Notes: generated by a model from the sequence alone, not told the origin. A stretch of DNA of 64,000 nucleotides from Devosia salina (GCF_019504385.1 NZ_CP080590.1:2832001-2896000); one strand, 5' to 3'. Positions 1 to 8,212 are shown, counted from the stretch's first letter. Translations and numbers: made by a program.

Positions 1-923
1 CCCGAAAACGTGTCGCAATCTCCTGGATTGCCGGAGCGATAGCCGCGCTCGAACCATGTCCGGCGCTGTTCCGAGGTGCCGTGGTTGAAGGTCTTGGGCA
101 CCGCATAGCCCTGCATGCGCTTCTGCAACGTGTCGTCGCCGATCTGCTCGGCTGCGTTGAGCGCCTCCGCGACATCGCCGCTCTCGAGCAGGTTCTCCTG
201 CCCGGCATAGTTGGCCCAGACCCCCGCATAGCAGTCGGCCTGCAACTCCACGCGCACCGACCAGGCATTGGCCTCCGCCTGGCTCATGGATTGGCGGCGC
301 TGGTTGAAATCGGGCAGCACCCCGGTCAGGTTCTGTACATGGTGGCCCACTTCATGGGCCAGCACGTAGGCCTGCGCGAAATCGCCCGGCGCGCCGAACT
401 GCCGATGCAGCTGGTCGTAGAAGCTGAGGTCGATATAGACCTTCTGGTCGCCCGGACAGTAGAACGGCCCCGTCGAGGCATCCGCCGCGCCGCAGGCGGT
501 ATTCACCGCATCGGTGAACAGCACCACCTTGGGTTCCGGATAGTCCTCCCCGATCGCTGCGAATTGCTCGTTCCAGAGATTCTCTGTTTCCTTGACCACC
601 ACGCCGACGAAATCGGCCAGTTCGTCCTCGCCCTGGGCCGGCAATTGCGTCGATGTCGCACTCGACGATGGCCCCACGCCGGAGCCACCGGTGAGCATGT
701 CGAGCGGGTTCTGGCCGGTCGCGAACCAGATGATGCCCAGCACCACCACGATGCCGATCAGGCTCGAAATCCCGCCGCGCGAGCCACGCCCGCCCGTAGG
801 AATGCGAAAGCCGCCGCGATTGCCCCCGAGCCCGCCAAGGCCACCCAGGCCGCCGAGCCCGCCCGTCCGTTGTCCGCGCCGATCCTCGATATTGGAGCTG
901 CGCTCCCGACCCTGCCACTTCAT
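1..923 (-). CDS. Neutral zinc metallopeptidase (YpfJ/KPN_02809 family), 3' end cut by window
   Basis: The frame runs from an ATG at 923 and is still open at base 1, so the C-terminus is missing. The N-terminus is Gly/Arg-rich and charged, followed by one hydrophobic segment around residues 48-64 (GIVVVLGIIWFA), so the protein is probably anchored in the inner membrane with the catalytic part outside. The zinc motif HEVGHH lies near residue 190, and a Cys-containing stretch precedes it as in the family. These are family-level assignments; the substrate of this peptidase group is not known. The gene stands alone, convergent with nothing visible and downstream of a short repeat hairpin. Confidence 0.9.
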   Translation of the reverse strand, partial: MKWQGRERSSNIEDRRGQRTGGLGGLGGLGGLGGNRGGFRIPTGGRGSRGGISSLIGIVVVLGIIWFATGQNPLDMLTGGSGVGPSSSATSTQLPAQGEDELADFVGVVVKETENLWNEQFAAIGEDYPEPKVVLFTDAVNTACGAADASTGPFYCPGDQKVYIDLSFYDQLHRQFGAPGDFAQAYVLAHEVGHHVQNLTGVLPDFNQRRQSMSQAEANAWSVRVELQADCYAGVWANYAGQENLLESGDVAEALNAAEQIGDDTLQKRMQGYAVPKTFNHGTSEQRRTWFERGYRSGNPGDCDTFS

Positions 924-990
924 GCTCGACGCCTTTCAGAAATCCCGCTGGACGCTAGCAGTAAGTGTGGCGCGGGGAAACGGGTTCCAC

Positions 991-1025
991 TTCCCTTCTC
1001 CCTCAAAGGGAGAGGAGAAGGCTGG
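991..1025. repeat. Short palindromic intergenic hairpin
   Basis: CTTCTCCCT and AGGGAGA-AGGAGAAG form an imperfect stem around a CAA loop between the metallopeptidase gene and the dehydrogenase gene. It resembles the other CT/GA-rich palindromes of this window but I found no second exact copy. It could act as a weak terminator for the minus-strand dehydrogenase gene, although no T-run follows. Confidence 0.4.
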
Positions 1026-1028
1026 TGC

Positions 1029-2501
1029 CTAGCCCGCCACCTTCTTCACCGTCGCCCGCGCACCCTCGTCGAACAGGCTCTCCAGATGCCCGATCACGGC
1101 CGCCCGGAACACCGCATTCCCGGCAAGGTCACTTCCAAACACCTCGCTCAGCGCCACCAGCCCGTCGAACAGCGCCTCGGGGTCGTCACCGGCATCGGCG
1201 GCAATGGCATGCATCTTGAGCGCATGCGGGTCACGCACATCGATCTCGCTGCCGTCCTCCGCCACGCCGGTCACATAGCGCATCCACGCCGCCACCCCCA
1301 GCGCCAGCCGCTCGATCCCCTGCCCCGCCTTGAGCCTGTCGCGGATCGTGCCGAGCAGGCGCTGCGGCAGCTTCTGGCTCCCGTCCATGGCAATCTGCCA
1401 GGTCCGGTGCTTCAGCGCCGGATTGCGGAACCGCTCCAGCAACTGGTCGCGATAGGCGCCCAGGTCGACGCCCGGCATGTCCAGCGTCGGCATGGCCTCC
1501 TCGGTCATCAACCCGTGGATCAGCTTCACATAGGCCGGGTCGCCCATCACCTCGGCGATATATTCGTAGCCGCCCAGATAGCCCGTATAGGCCATGGTCG
1601 AATGCGAGCCATTGAGCATCCTCAGCTTCATGTGCTCGAAGGGCTCGACATCCTCGACCAGTTGCGCCCCCACCGTTTCGAACGCCGGCCGGCCACCTGG
1701 GAAATAATCCTCGATCACCCATTGGGTAAACGGCTCGGTCATGATCGGCCAGGCATCCTCTGCCCCGATCAACCCGGCCACCTCCGCCCGGTCGGCATCG
1801 GTGGTCGAGGGTACGATCCGGTCCACCATTGTCGAGGGGAAAGCCACATCCTTGACCCACGCGCCCAGGCTGGCATCCCGCAGCGCGGCAAATTTCGTCA
1901 CGATCCGCTTGGCCGTCTCGCCATTGCTCGGCAGGTTGTCGCAGCTCATCACCGTGAATGGCGCCACGCCCGCCGCCTTGCGCCGCGCCAGCGCCTCGAC
2001 CAGCATGCCCGGCGCCGATTTCGGCGTCGTCGGATTGGCCAGGTCATGGACGATGTCCGGGTGCTTCTGGTCCAGTTCCCCCGTGGCCGGATCGTGGCAA
2101 TAGCCCTTTTCCGTCACCGTTAGCGACACAATGCGAATGGCCGGGTCCGCCATCAGCGCCAGCAGCTCCTCGCGCTCGCTATTGGCATCCATGACCGACA
2201 GGATCGACCCGATCACCCGCGGATGCGTCCCCTCCGCATCGCGCACGGCAATGGTGTAGAGCCCGTCCTGCGGCTCCAGCGCCTCCTTGGTGTCGGGACG
2301 CCTCAGACTGGCGCCCACAATGCCCCAGCTTGGGTCCTTGGCCAGCAGATCGTCGACATAGACCGCCATATGTGCGCGATGGAACGCCCCGATCCCCAGA
2401 TGCACGATGCCCGGCGTCACCTTGCTCCGGTCATAGCCGGGGACCTTGGTCCCCTTGGCGACGCTGGCAAGACTCTTGTTGCTAAGGCGTACGCTGCTCA
2501 C
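1029..2501 (-). CDS. Mannitol dehydrogenase family oxidoreductase (fructuronate reductase or polyol dehydrogenase)
   Basis: A 490-residue long-chain NAD(P)-dependent polyol dehydrogenase. The N-terminal Rossmann fold carries GIVHLGIGAFHRAH near residues 31-44, and the catalytic Lys-x4-Asn-x2-His signature is present as KLRMLNGSH near residues 288-297. Length fits mannitol 2-dehydrogenase and UxuB. It is divergent from a PfkB-type sugar kinase of the 2-keto-3-deoxygluconate class, which favours fructuronate reduction in hexuronate breakdown, but sequence alone cannot separate this from mannitol or arabinitol oxidation. The 133-bp divergent gap must hold both promoters. Confidence 0.9.
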   Translation of the reverse strand: MSSVRLSNKSLASVAKGTKVPGYDRSKVTPGIVHLGIGAFHRAHMAVYVDDLLAKDPSWGIVGASLRRPDTKEALEPQDGLYTIAVRDAEGTHPRVIGSILSVMDANSEREELLALMADPAIRIVSLTVTEKGYCHDPATGELDQKHPDIVHDLANPTTPKSAPGMLVEALARRKAAGVAPFTVMSCDNLPSNGETAKRIVTKFAALRDASLGAWVKDVAFPSTMVDRIVPSTTDADRAEVAGLIGAEDAWPIMTEPFTQWVIEDYFPGGRPAFETVGAQLVEDVEPFEHMKLRMLNGSHSTMAYTGYLGGYEYIAEVMGDPAYVKLIHGLMTEEAMPTLDMPGVDLGAYRDQLLERFRNPALKHRTWQIAMDGSQKLPQRLLGTIRDRLKAGQGIERLALGVAAWMRYVTGVAEDGSEIDVRDPHALKMHAIAADAGDDPEALFDGLVALSEVFGSDLAGNAVFRAAVIGHLESLFDEGARATVKKVAG

Positions 2502-2634
2502 GGCATCTCTCCCAATCTTTGCGCGCCATCTTGTATGGAAGTTTGACGCGGGTTAGGAGCCTCTTTAGTGGGAAGCCCTTGCCGGGGCAAGCCCGCAGCG
2601 GCATAAGCCAGTGGAGCTTTCGGAGGAGCAGGCA

Positions 2635-3543
2635 TTGACCAGGCGCATCGTCTCAATCGGGGAATGCATGATCGAGATGAGCGGCGGCGAAGACCGCTCC
2701 TATCGCCTCGGCTATGCCGGCGACACGCTCAACACCGCCTGGTACCTGCGGGCCCTGCTCGACAAGGACTGGTCGGTCGATTACGCCACTGCGCTCGGCG
2801 AAGACCGCTACTCCGGCGACATCCGGGACTTCCTGGATGCTAACGGGATCGGCACCGGCCATATTCAGACCGTTCATAATCGCCGTCCTGGCCTCTATTT
2901 GATCCACCAGGAAAAGGGTGACCGGCACTTCACCTATTGGCGCGACACCTCCGCCGCCAAGCTTCTCGCCGACGACAAGCCGGCGCTCGCCCGGGCCGTC
3001 GAGGGCGCAGAACTCGTTTATTTCTCGGGCATTACCCTCGCCATCCTCGCCCCCCGCGCCCGCGGTCGCCTGCTCGGCGCCATCGTCAAGGCGCGCGACA
3101 ATGGCGCAAAGATCGCCTTCGACACGAACCTCCGCCCCGCCCTATGGTCCTCGCCCCGCGTCATGGCCGGCGTCCTCACCGCCGCCGCGAGCCTTTGCGA
3201 CATCGTCCTGCCCACCCATACCGACGAGGCTCCCCTCTTCGGTGACAAGTCCATTGACGACACCGCAGATCGTTATCTCGAACTCGGCGTTGAGGAAGTC
3301 GTGGTCAAGGACGGCGCCAAGGAAGCCCTGATCGCCACCGCCAGCGAACGCGTGCGCCTCGCCCCGCCACCCGGAGCGAAAGTGGTGGACGCCACCGGCG
3401 CTGGCGACAGCTTCAACGGCGCCTATCTCTCGGCCCGCCTCAACGGCAAGTCCCTGCGCGAAGCCGCCGCGGCCGCCCATCGCACCGCCGGCATCGTCAT
3501 CGGCCACAAGGGCGCATTGGTCGATCCAAAGCTGGTGCAGTAG
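2635..3543 (+). CDS. PfkB-family sugar kinase, probable 2-dehydro-3-deoxygluconokinase
   Basis: Ribokinase-fold kinase of 302 residues from a TTG start. The start is chosen because GGAGGAG at 2622-2628 sits 6 bases before TTG 2635; the GTG at 2611 has no ribosome site. The protein begins MTRRIVSIGECMIEM, has the DTLNTAWYLRAL region typical of KdgK, and ends with the PfkB signature DATGAGDSFNGAYL whose Asp is the catalytic base. It would phosphorylate 2-keto-3-deoxygluconate to KDPG for the Entner-Doudoroff aldolase. The divergent dehydrogenase gene supports a hexuronate role, which is inference. Confidence 0.88.
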   Translation: MTRRIVSIGECMIEMSGGEDRSYRLGYAGDTLNTAWYLRALLDKDWSVDYATALGEDRYSGDIRDFLDANGIGTGHIQTVHNRRPGLYLIHQEKGDRHFTYWRDTSAAKLLADDKPALARAVEGAELVYFSGITLAILAPRARGRLLGAIVKARDNGAKIAFDTNLRPALWSSPRVMAGVLTAAASLCDIVLPTHTDEAPLFGDKSIDDTADRYLELGVEEVVVKDGAKEALIATASERVRLAPPPGAKVVDATGAGDSFNGAYLSARLNGKSLREAAAAAHRTAGIVIGHKGALVDPKLVQ

Positions 3544-3559
3544 AAGAACACCGACCCTA

Positions 3560-3587
3560 CCTCCCCCGCGAGCGGGGGAGGGGGACC
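3560..3587 (+). repeat. Left inverted repeat flanking DUF559 gene
   Basis: A 28-bp GC-rich unit, itself partly palindromic (CCCCCGCGAGCGGGGG), matches the reverse complement of 3986-4013 except near its centre. Similarity continues inward through a CGGTGGAGGGG-type stretch to about 3612, so the repeat reaches into the 3' end of the nuclease gene. Confidence 0.75.
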
Positions 3588-3591
3588 GCCA

Positions 3592-3942
3592 TCAGGCGGT
3601 GGAGGGGGGTGCCGCCCGCACGATGCCAGCCACGACGACCGCAGGCCGACGCTCCACATCCTCCGCAGTAAACCTCAGAACACGAATGCCCTCTCGCTCG
3701 AGCCATTCAGTCCAGCGCTGGTCATATTCTGCCTGTTCCATATGCACCGGACCATCAATCTCGACACAAAGCTTCGCCTTCGCGCAATAGAAGTCGAGGA
3801 TGAACGGCCCAATCGGGTGCTGCCGCCTAAAGTGCAGGTTGAGCTGATCCCGTCGAAGCAACGCCCATAGGGTCCGTTCCGGGCCTGTCATCGACCGCCG
3901 CAGAGACTTGGCACGCTCCCGGATAAAGTCTGGTGCCCGCAA
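3592..3942 (-). CDS. DUF559 endonuclease-domain protein (Vsr-like fold)
   Basis: Small nuclease-like protein of 116 residues. The TTG at 3942 is preferred because GGGAGG lies about 6 bases upstream; an ATG at 4032 would extend the frame into the flanking repeat. The protein shows the family pattern: RAKSLRRSMTGPERTLW, then FRRQHPIGPFILDFYC, then the acidic VEIDG core and a C-terminal LRF. These correspond to the PD-(D/E)XK-like fold shared with Vsr mismatch endonucleases. No methylase or restriction partner is nearby. The gene is bounded by inverted repeats and its last codons lie in one of them, which suggests a small mobile unit. Function of the family is unproven. Confidence 0.82.
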   Translation of the reverse strand: MRAPDFIRERAKSLRRSMTGPERTLWALLRRDQLNLHFRRQHPIGPFILDFYCAKAKLCVEIDGPVHMEQAEYDQRWTEWLEREGIRVLRFTAEDVERRPAVVVAGIVRAAPPSTA

Positions 3943-3985
3943 CCATGCCTCCCGCCATTGCGTCCCCTTCCACCACGCTAGGCGT

Positions 3986-4013
3986 GGTCCCCCTCCCCCG
4001 CAAGCTTGGGAGG
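3986..4013 (-). repeat. Right inverted repeat flanking DUF559 gene
   Basis: The reverse complement of this 28-bp segment aligns with 3560-3587, with differences confined to the central palindrome (CCCAAGCTTGCGGG here). The GGGGGACC end of each copy points toward the gene, as in terminal inverted repeats. Confidence 0.75.
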
Positions 4014-4366
4014 AACCCGCACCCACCTCCACCCTTGTTCACCCCCCCGGTGTCTACCGTCAGCAATGAAGATATCCCCGCCCCCTCAACCATCCCCCAT
4101 ACTCCCCCCATCACTCCCGCGCGGACGGACTGCAGCGAACTTTGCGGGGGGAGCCGGGCGCAACCGGGTCGCTCCAGTTGCGCGTCCAGGAAGCGGTCAC
4201 CCTGCGACGAGCGTTCAATGGGGGCCGAGACCTTTACGAAAAACCGGCATCCCGAGGCGGCGACGTCTCTATCTATTAAAACTTACTGAGACGCACGCGC
4301 CTCGGGATACGTCCACACCCAGGACAACCGGAGGCGAAGGCCGGCCGGCGCTCAGCCATGCCCTCA
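4014..4366. other. Non-coding stretch upstream of cpdB
   Basis: No frame here shows a recognisable protein. The stretch begins with pyrimidine-rich sequence and contains one large hairpin (4249-4308) just upstream of the PHO-box sites. Otherwise I see nothing that I can name. Confidence 0.5.
4249..4308. repeat. Long two-stem hairpin
   Basis: Outer arms ATCCCGAGGCG (4249-4259) and CGCCTCGGGAT (4298-4308) are exact complements over 11 bp. Inner arms CGTCTC (4264-4269) and GAGACG (4288-4293) pair around an AT-rich 18-base loop. There is no T-run in either direction, so a rho-independent terminator is unlikely. It may be a genomic repeat unit or a protein site. Confidence 0.6.
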
Positions 4367-4384
4367 CTGTCATCCAAATGTCAT
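4367..4384 (+). promoter_or_regulatory. PHO box (PhoB site), distal
   Basis: CTGTCATCCAAATGTCAT matches the CTGTCAT-N4-CTGTCAT direct repeat recognised by PhoB at 13 of 14 defined positions. It lies about 180 bases before the start of the phosphodiesterase/3'-nucleotidase gene, an expected member of a phosphate-starvation regulon. Confidence 0.75.
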
Positions 4385-4426
4385 AAATTGACCAATCGGT
4401 AAAAACTTCATAGCGTCTCGCCTCAG

Positions 4427-4444
4427 CCGTCATCCGCCCGTCAT
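4427..4444 (+). promoter_or_regulatory. PHO-box-like site, proximal
   Basis: CCGTCATCCGCCCGTCAT matches CTGTCAT-N4-CTGTCAT at 12 of 14 defined positions and starts exactly 60 bp after the distal box. The 11-bp half-site period is kept. Its closeness to the likely promoter makes it the better candidate for direct activation. Confidence 0.6.
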
Positions 4445-4560
4445 TTGAAGAGGGCATGAGCGGTCTGCTCCCCGTGGACGGGGAAGCGCCAAGAACCGGT
4501 CGAAAACCGGCAGCCGGGAGCACGCCCCCGGCGTAGCGGCACTTCATTGGAGACGATCAG

Positions 4561-6546
4561 ATGAACTTCTTCCCGAATATTTCGCGGCGCAGCTTCCTCG
4601 CGGGCTCGGCCAGCGTCGGCGCCATGGTCGCCATGCACCCCTTCGCGGTCCTGGCCCAGGCCAACCAGGCGCATCTGCGCATCATCGAGACGACCGATAT
4701 TCACGTCGCCATCCTGCCCTATGACTATTATGCCGACGCCCCCAACGACACGATGGGTCTGGCGCGCACCGCCTCGATCATCGAATCCATCCGCGCCGAA
4801 GCCGGCAATGCCGTGCTCTTCGACAATGGCGACCTGATCCAGGGCAACCCGATGGGCGATTACATGGCCTATGAGAAGGGCCTCAACCAGGGCGACGTCC
4901 ACCCCGCTGTCGCCGCGCTCAACACGCTCGGCTATGACGCCGCTACCCTGGGCAATCACGAATTCAATTATGGCCTCGACTTCCTCGACCGTGCCCTGGA
5001 AGGCGCCAACTTCCCGCTGGTCTCGGCCAACCTCGTGCGCGGCACCGATCTTGGCGAAGACCCCACCAATGACGAAACCTATCTCGAACCCTACCGCATC
5101 TTCGAGAAGGAACTGACCGACGGCTCGGGCGCCACCCACACCATTCGCATCGGCGTCATCGGCTTCCTGCCGCCCCAGATCATGACCTGGGACGCGACCC
5201 ACCTGACCGGCAAGGTCGTGGTCCGCGACATCGTCGAGACCGCCCAGGCCTGGGTACCGAAAATTCGCGAGGAAGGCGCCGATATCGTCGTGGCGCTCTC
5301 CCACTCCGGCATCACCGGCGGTGAACACGTCCCGGGCATGGAAAACGCCTCGCTCCAGCTCGCGGCCGTCGAAGGCATCGACGTGGTTCTCACCGGCCAC
5401 CATCACCTGGTCTTCCCCGGTCCGAACTATGAGGGCATCGAAGGCGTCGACACCGTCGCTGGTACGCTCAATGGCAAGCCGGCCGTCATGCCCGGCTTCT
5501 GGGGCTCGCATATGGGCCTGGTCGATCTGCTGCTCGAAGTCGATGCCGATGGCAAATGGTCGGTCGTCTCGCACACCGCCGAGGCCCGCCCGATCGTCGA
5601 GCGCGTTGACAACAAGAACGTGCCGACCGTCGAATCCCTGCCCGTGGTCGAGGAAGCCGTCGCCGACGAGCACACCGAGACACTTGACTATATTCGTCGC
5701 CCGGTTGGCGAAACCGCCGCGCCGCTGCATTCCTATTTCGCGCTCGTTGCCGACGATCCGTCCGTGCAGATCGTCTCCCAGGCCCAGTCCTGGTACATCG
5801 AGCAGATGATGAAGGGGACCGAATGGGAGGGCCTGCCGATCCTCTCGGCGGCCGCGCCCTTCAAGGCCGGTGGCCGTGGCGGCCCGGAATATTATACCGA
5901 TGTGCCGGTGGGTCCTGTCGCCATCAAGAACGTGGCCGACCTCTACCTCTACCCCAACACCATCCAGGCGCTGGTCGTCACCGGCGAGAATGTCAAGAAC
6001 TGGCTCGAGCGCTCGGCCGGCATCTTCAACCAGGTCGAGGCTGGCGCCACCGATGCGGCCCTGATCAACCCCGATTTCCCGTCCTACAATTTCGACGTCA
6101 TCGATGGGGTCACCTATAAGATCGACCTGACCCAGCCCTCGAAATATTCTTCGGACGGCAAGGAAGTTCTCAATCCCGACGCCAACCGCATCGTCGACCT
6201 GATGTTCGACGGCAAGCCGATCGACCCGGCCCAGAAATTCGTCATCGCCTCCAACAACTACCGTGCTGGCGGCGGCGGTTCTTTCCCCGGCACCGGTGCC
6301 GAAAACATCATCTTCATCGGCCCCGATACCAATCGCGACATCATTGTCCGCTTCATCATCGAGAACGGCACCATCAACCCCAAGGCGGACAGCAATTGGT
6401 CGCTGGCCCCCATCGGGGACACCACGGTGCTCTTCGCCACCGGTCCCAAGGCCGCCGAACATGTTGCCGACGTCACCGCCGTCAGCATCGAGGCGACCGG
6501 TGAAACCGACGAGGCCGGCTTCGGCATCTACCGCATCACGCTCTGA
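4561..6546 (+). CDS. cpdB: 2',3'-cyclic-nucleotide 2'-phosphodiesterase/3'-nucleotidase
   Basis: Exported bifunctional nucleotidase of 661 residues, the usual CpdB length. The N-terminus SRRSFLAGSASVGAMVAM is a twin-arginine signal with an AQA-type cleavage region near residue 34. The metallophosphoesterase domain follows with TTDIH (about 42), NGDLIQGNP (about 84), GNHEFNYG (about 137) and GHHH (about 280), and a 5'-nucleotidase C-terminal domain occupies roughly residues 370-640. It hydrolyses 2',3'-cyclic nucleotides and 3'-nucleotides in the periplasm to free phosphate and nucleosides. Two PHO-box-like sites upstream indicate induction by phosphate starvation. A strong terminator follows, so the gene is monocistronic. 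Confidence 0.95.
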   Translation: MNFFPNISRRSFLAGSASVGAMVAMHPFAVLAQANQAHLRIIETTDIHVAILPYDYYADAPNDTMGLARTASIIESIRAEAGNAVLFDNGDLIQGNPMGDYMAYEKGLNQGDVHPAVAALNTLGYDAATLGNHEFNYGLDFLDRALEGANFPLVSANLVRGTDLGEDPTNDETYLEPYRIFEKELTDGSGATHTIRIGVIGFLPPQIMTWDATHLTGKVVVRDIVETAQAWVPKIREEGADIVVALSHSGITGGEHVPGMENASLQLAAVEGIDVVLTGHHHLVFPGPNYEGIEGVDTVAGTLNGKPAVMPGFWGSHMGLVDLLLEVDADGKWSVVSHTAEARPIVERVDNKNVPTVESLPVVEEAVADEHTETLDYIRRPVGETAAPLHSYFALVADDPSVQIVSQAQSWYIEQMMKGTEWEGLPILSAAAPFKAGGRGGPEYYTDVPVGPVAIKNVADLYLYPNTIQALVVTGENVKNWLERSAGIFNQVEAGATDAALINPDFPSYNFDVIDGVTYKIDLTQPSKYSSDGKEVLNPDANRIVDLMFDGKPIDPAQKFVIASNNYRAGGGGSFPGTGAENIIFIGPDTNRDIIVRFIIENGTINPKADSNWSLAPIGDTTVLFATGPKAAEHVADVTAVSIEATGETDEAGFGIYRITL

Positions 6547-6565
6547 GCCGAACCGCACATAAAAA

Positions 6566-6596
6566 CGGGCGCCCCATCAGGGCGCCCGAACTATTT
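6566..6596 (+). terminator. Rho-independent terminator after cpdB
   Basis: CGGGCGCC and GGCGCCCG form an 8-bp stem around a 7-base loop, followed by AACTATTTTT. It ends the cpdB transcript and may also serve the convergent small membrane gene. Confidence 0.85.
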
Positions 6597-6613
6597 TTCC
6601 GGCTTGGCTCTGC

Positions 6614-6811
6614 CTATTGACCGTCCGGAGCCACATCGACACTGACCGCCGGGACATCCACATCGACCGTGCCACCGCCCGATCCATCGCCATTGAAGAA
6701 CACCAGATATCCGATTGCCAGCAGCGCCACCACGACGATGATGCCAACCAGCATGCCGGCGCCACTGCCGCCGCGGTCAACGATAACGGTTTCACGATCC
6801 GGTTCAGACAT
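6614..6811 (-). CDS. Small single-span membrane protein, unknown
   Basis: A 65-residue protein starting at an ATG preceded by GGAGG with 6-base spacing. A charged N-terminal 18 residues precede one clear transmembrane helix (MLVGIIVVVALLAIGYLVFF), followed by a Gly- and Val/Asp-rich tail (GTVDVDVPAVSVDV). I do not recognise a family beyond this general layout, which recurs in alphaproteobacterial small membrane proteins. It is convergent with cpdB and divergent from the RNase T2 gene. Confidence 0.65.
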   Translation of the reverse strand: MSEPDRETVIVDRGGSGAGMLVGIIVVVALLAIGYLVFFNGDGSGGGTVDVDVPAVSVDVAPDGQ

Positions 6812-6904
6812 GTCATGCCTCCATTGAATGTGACACAACAACGGCAACCACCCTGCCATGGTTCCGGTCCACCACCACCGGGGCCCGGCGGTCGAGGAGC
6901 CAAC

Positions 6905-7885
6905 ATGTTGAAACATCTGCTGATCCTGCTCGCCCTCGGCCTCGGCGTCATCCCGGCCAATGCCGAAGTGCCCCTCTCCGGCACCCTTGTGGCGACCCGG
7001 CCCTGCCCGGCCTACCAGTCCATCAGCCGCCAGACCAATCCCGGCGACGTCGCCCTCGTCCCCGGGCGGTCCTACACGCTCGTCGCCGCCAACAAGACAC
7101 CGGCAACCCATCTCTGGGTCGTCGTGCCCGGCGCCCAGCCGGACCGCCGCTGGGTCGAAACCGCCTGCGGCACCACCACTGCCGATCTCGGTGCGACATC
7201 CTCGGAGCCGTCCTTGTCGCCCACCTATCGCGGCACCCAATATGTGCTGGCGATCAACTGGCAACCCGCCTTTTGCGAGACGGCACCGCAGGTGACCGAA
7301 TGCCGCGACCAGCGCCCGAACAGCTTCGAGGCCAGTCATTTCACCCTGCACGGCCTATGGCCGCAGCCGCGCAACAATGAATATTGCGGCGTGTCCGATC
7401 GCGACATCTGGGCCAGCCGCGATGGCCGCTGGCACGATCTGCCGCGGCTCGACCTCACTATCGCCCAGCGCCGCGATCTTGATCAGGTCATGCCGGGCAG
7501 CCGGTCAGGTCTCGACCGGCACGAATGGACCAAGCACGGCACCTGCTACGGCGCCGATCAGCGTGAATACATAGCTGACTCGCTCGACCTCATGCTGGCG
7601 CTCAATACCTCCAGGGTCGTCGAACTCTTCGCCGGCAATATCGGCAAGCGCGTCACTCTGGCCCAGATTCGCGAAGCCTTCGATGCCACTTTCGGTCCGG
7701 GAGCCGGCGAACGCGTCAGTCTTTCCTGCGAAAGGGATGGCAACCGCATCCTCATCACCGAACTGCAGATCAATCTCACCGGCGACATCACGGGGCCCGA
7801 CGACCTCGGCGCGCTGATGCTGGCGGCCGATCCGGCGGACAGCGACTGTCGGTCGGGGCAGGTCGATGCCGTCGGGCTGCGCTGA
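6905..7885 (+). CDS. Secreted ribonuclease T2 family protein
   Basis: A 326-residue endoribonuclease with an N-terminal signal peptide (LLILLALGLGVIPANA). The ATG at 6905 follows GAGGAG; the frame is open further upstream but without a ribosome site. Both catalytic signatures are intact: CAS I as FTLHGLWP near residue 145 and CAS II as HEWTKHGTC near residue 206, each with its catalytic His. An extra region of about 110 residues precedes the RNase domain. It would cut RNA through 2',3'-cyclic phosphate intermediates, which is the substrate class of the neighbouring CpdB. This pairing suggests extracytoplasmic RNA salvage; no PHO box was seen directly before it. Confidence 0.92.
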   Translation: MLKHLLILLALGLGVIPANAEVPLSGTLVATRPCPAYQSISRQTNPGDVALVPGRSYTLVAANKTPATHLWVVVPGAQPDRRWVETACGTTTADLGATSSEPSLSPTYRGTQYVLAINWQPAFCETAPQVTECRDQRPNSFEASHFTLHGLWPQPRNNEYCGVSDRDIWASRDGRWHDLPRLDLTIAQRRDLDQVMPGSRSGLDRHEWTKHGTCYGADQREYIADSLDLMLALNTSRVVELFAGNIGKRVTLAQIREAFDATFGPGAGERVSLSCERDGNRILITELQINLTGDITGPDDLGALMLAADPADSDCRSGQVDAVGLR

Positions 7886-7903
7886 GGCAGCCGAGCTGCG
7901 ATG

Positions 7904-8134
7904 CTAGACCAGCCGGTCCACCAGCGCCTGCGGTCCCGCTGCGGCGGGCACGGGCGACACACTGCGCCCCGCCAGGCTACCCCCGAAGGCAACCGCCGGA
8001 TCGACGTGCCCGGCGGCCTGCGCCGGATCCTCGCCCCGCTTGGCCGCGCTGACGTCCTTGCAATTGTGGCATGGGTAGCCATTGACCATTACGGGTCTGG
8101 GATAATCGGTACCGACCTGCACGGCGACCTCCAT
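7904..8134 (-). CDS. Small hypothetical protein with CxxC motif
   Basis: A 76-residue protein whose N-terminal half contains VMVNGYPCHNCKDVSAAKRG, a pattern I associate with short conserved rhizobial proteins of unknown role. The PCHNC pair could bind a metal. The C-terminal half is low complexity (Ala/Pro/Val). The start at 8134 lacks a convincing ribosome site, and the ATG inside VMVNG is an alternative. It ends 18 bases after the RNase T2 stop, convergent with it. Confidence 0.55.
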   Translation of the reverse strand: MEVAVQVGTDYPRPVMVNGYPCHNCKDVSAAKRGEDPAQAAGHVDPAVAFGGSLAGRSVSPVPAAAGPQALVDRLV

Positions 8135-8212
8135 TCGTTCCCAGCCTATTCGCTCTTCCCTTCCCCGCCGTTACCTGGGATTGCCGCCATGGTTAGCGAA
8201 GCGTAATCGACG

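Noticed and set aside
81..2123. Long plus-strand open frame of 680 codons
   Set aside because: It runs antisense to the metallopeptidase and the dehydrogenase, both of which have clear family motifs. Its translation is Arg/His/Pro-rich without a domain, as expected for a GC-rich shadow frame.
4441..6558. Minus-strand open frame of 705 codons antisense to cpdB
   Set aside because: Shadow of cpdB codon structure; no motif, signal or ribosome site.
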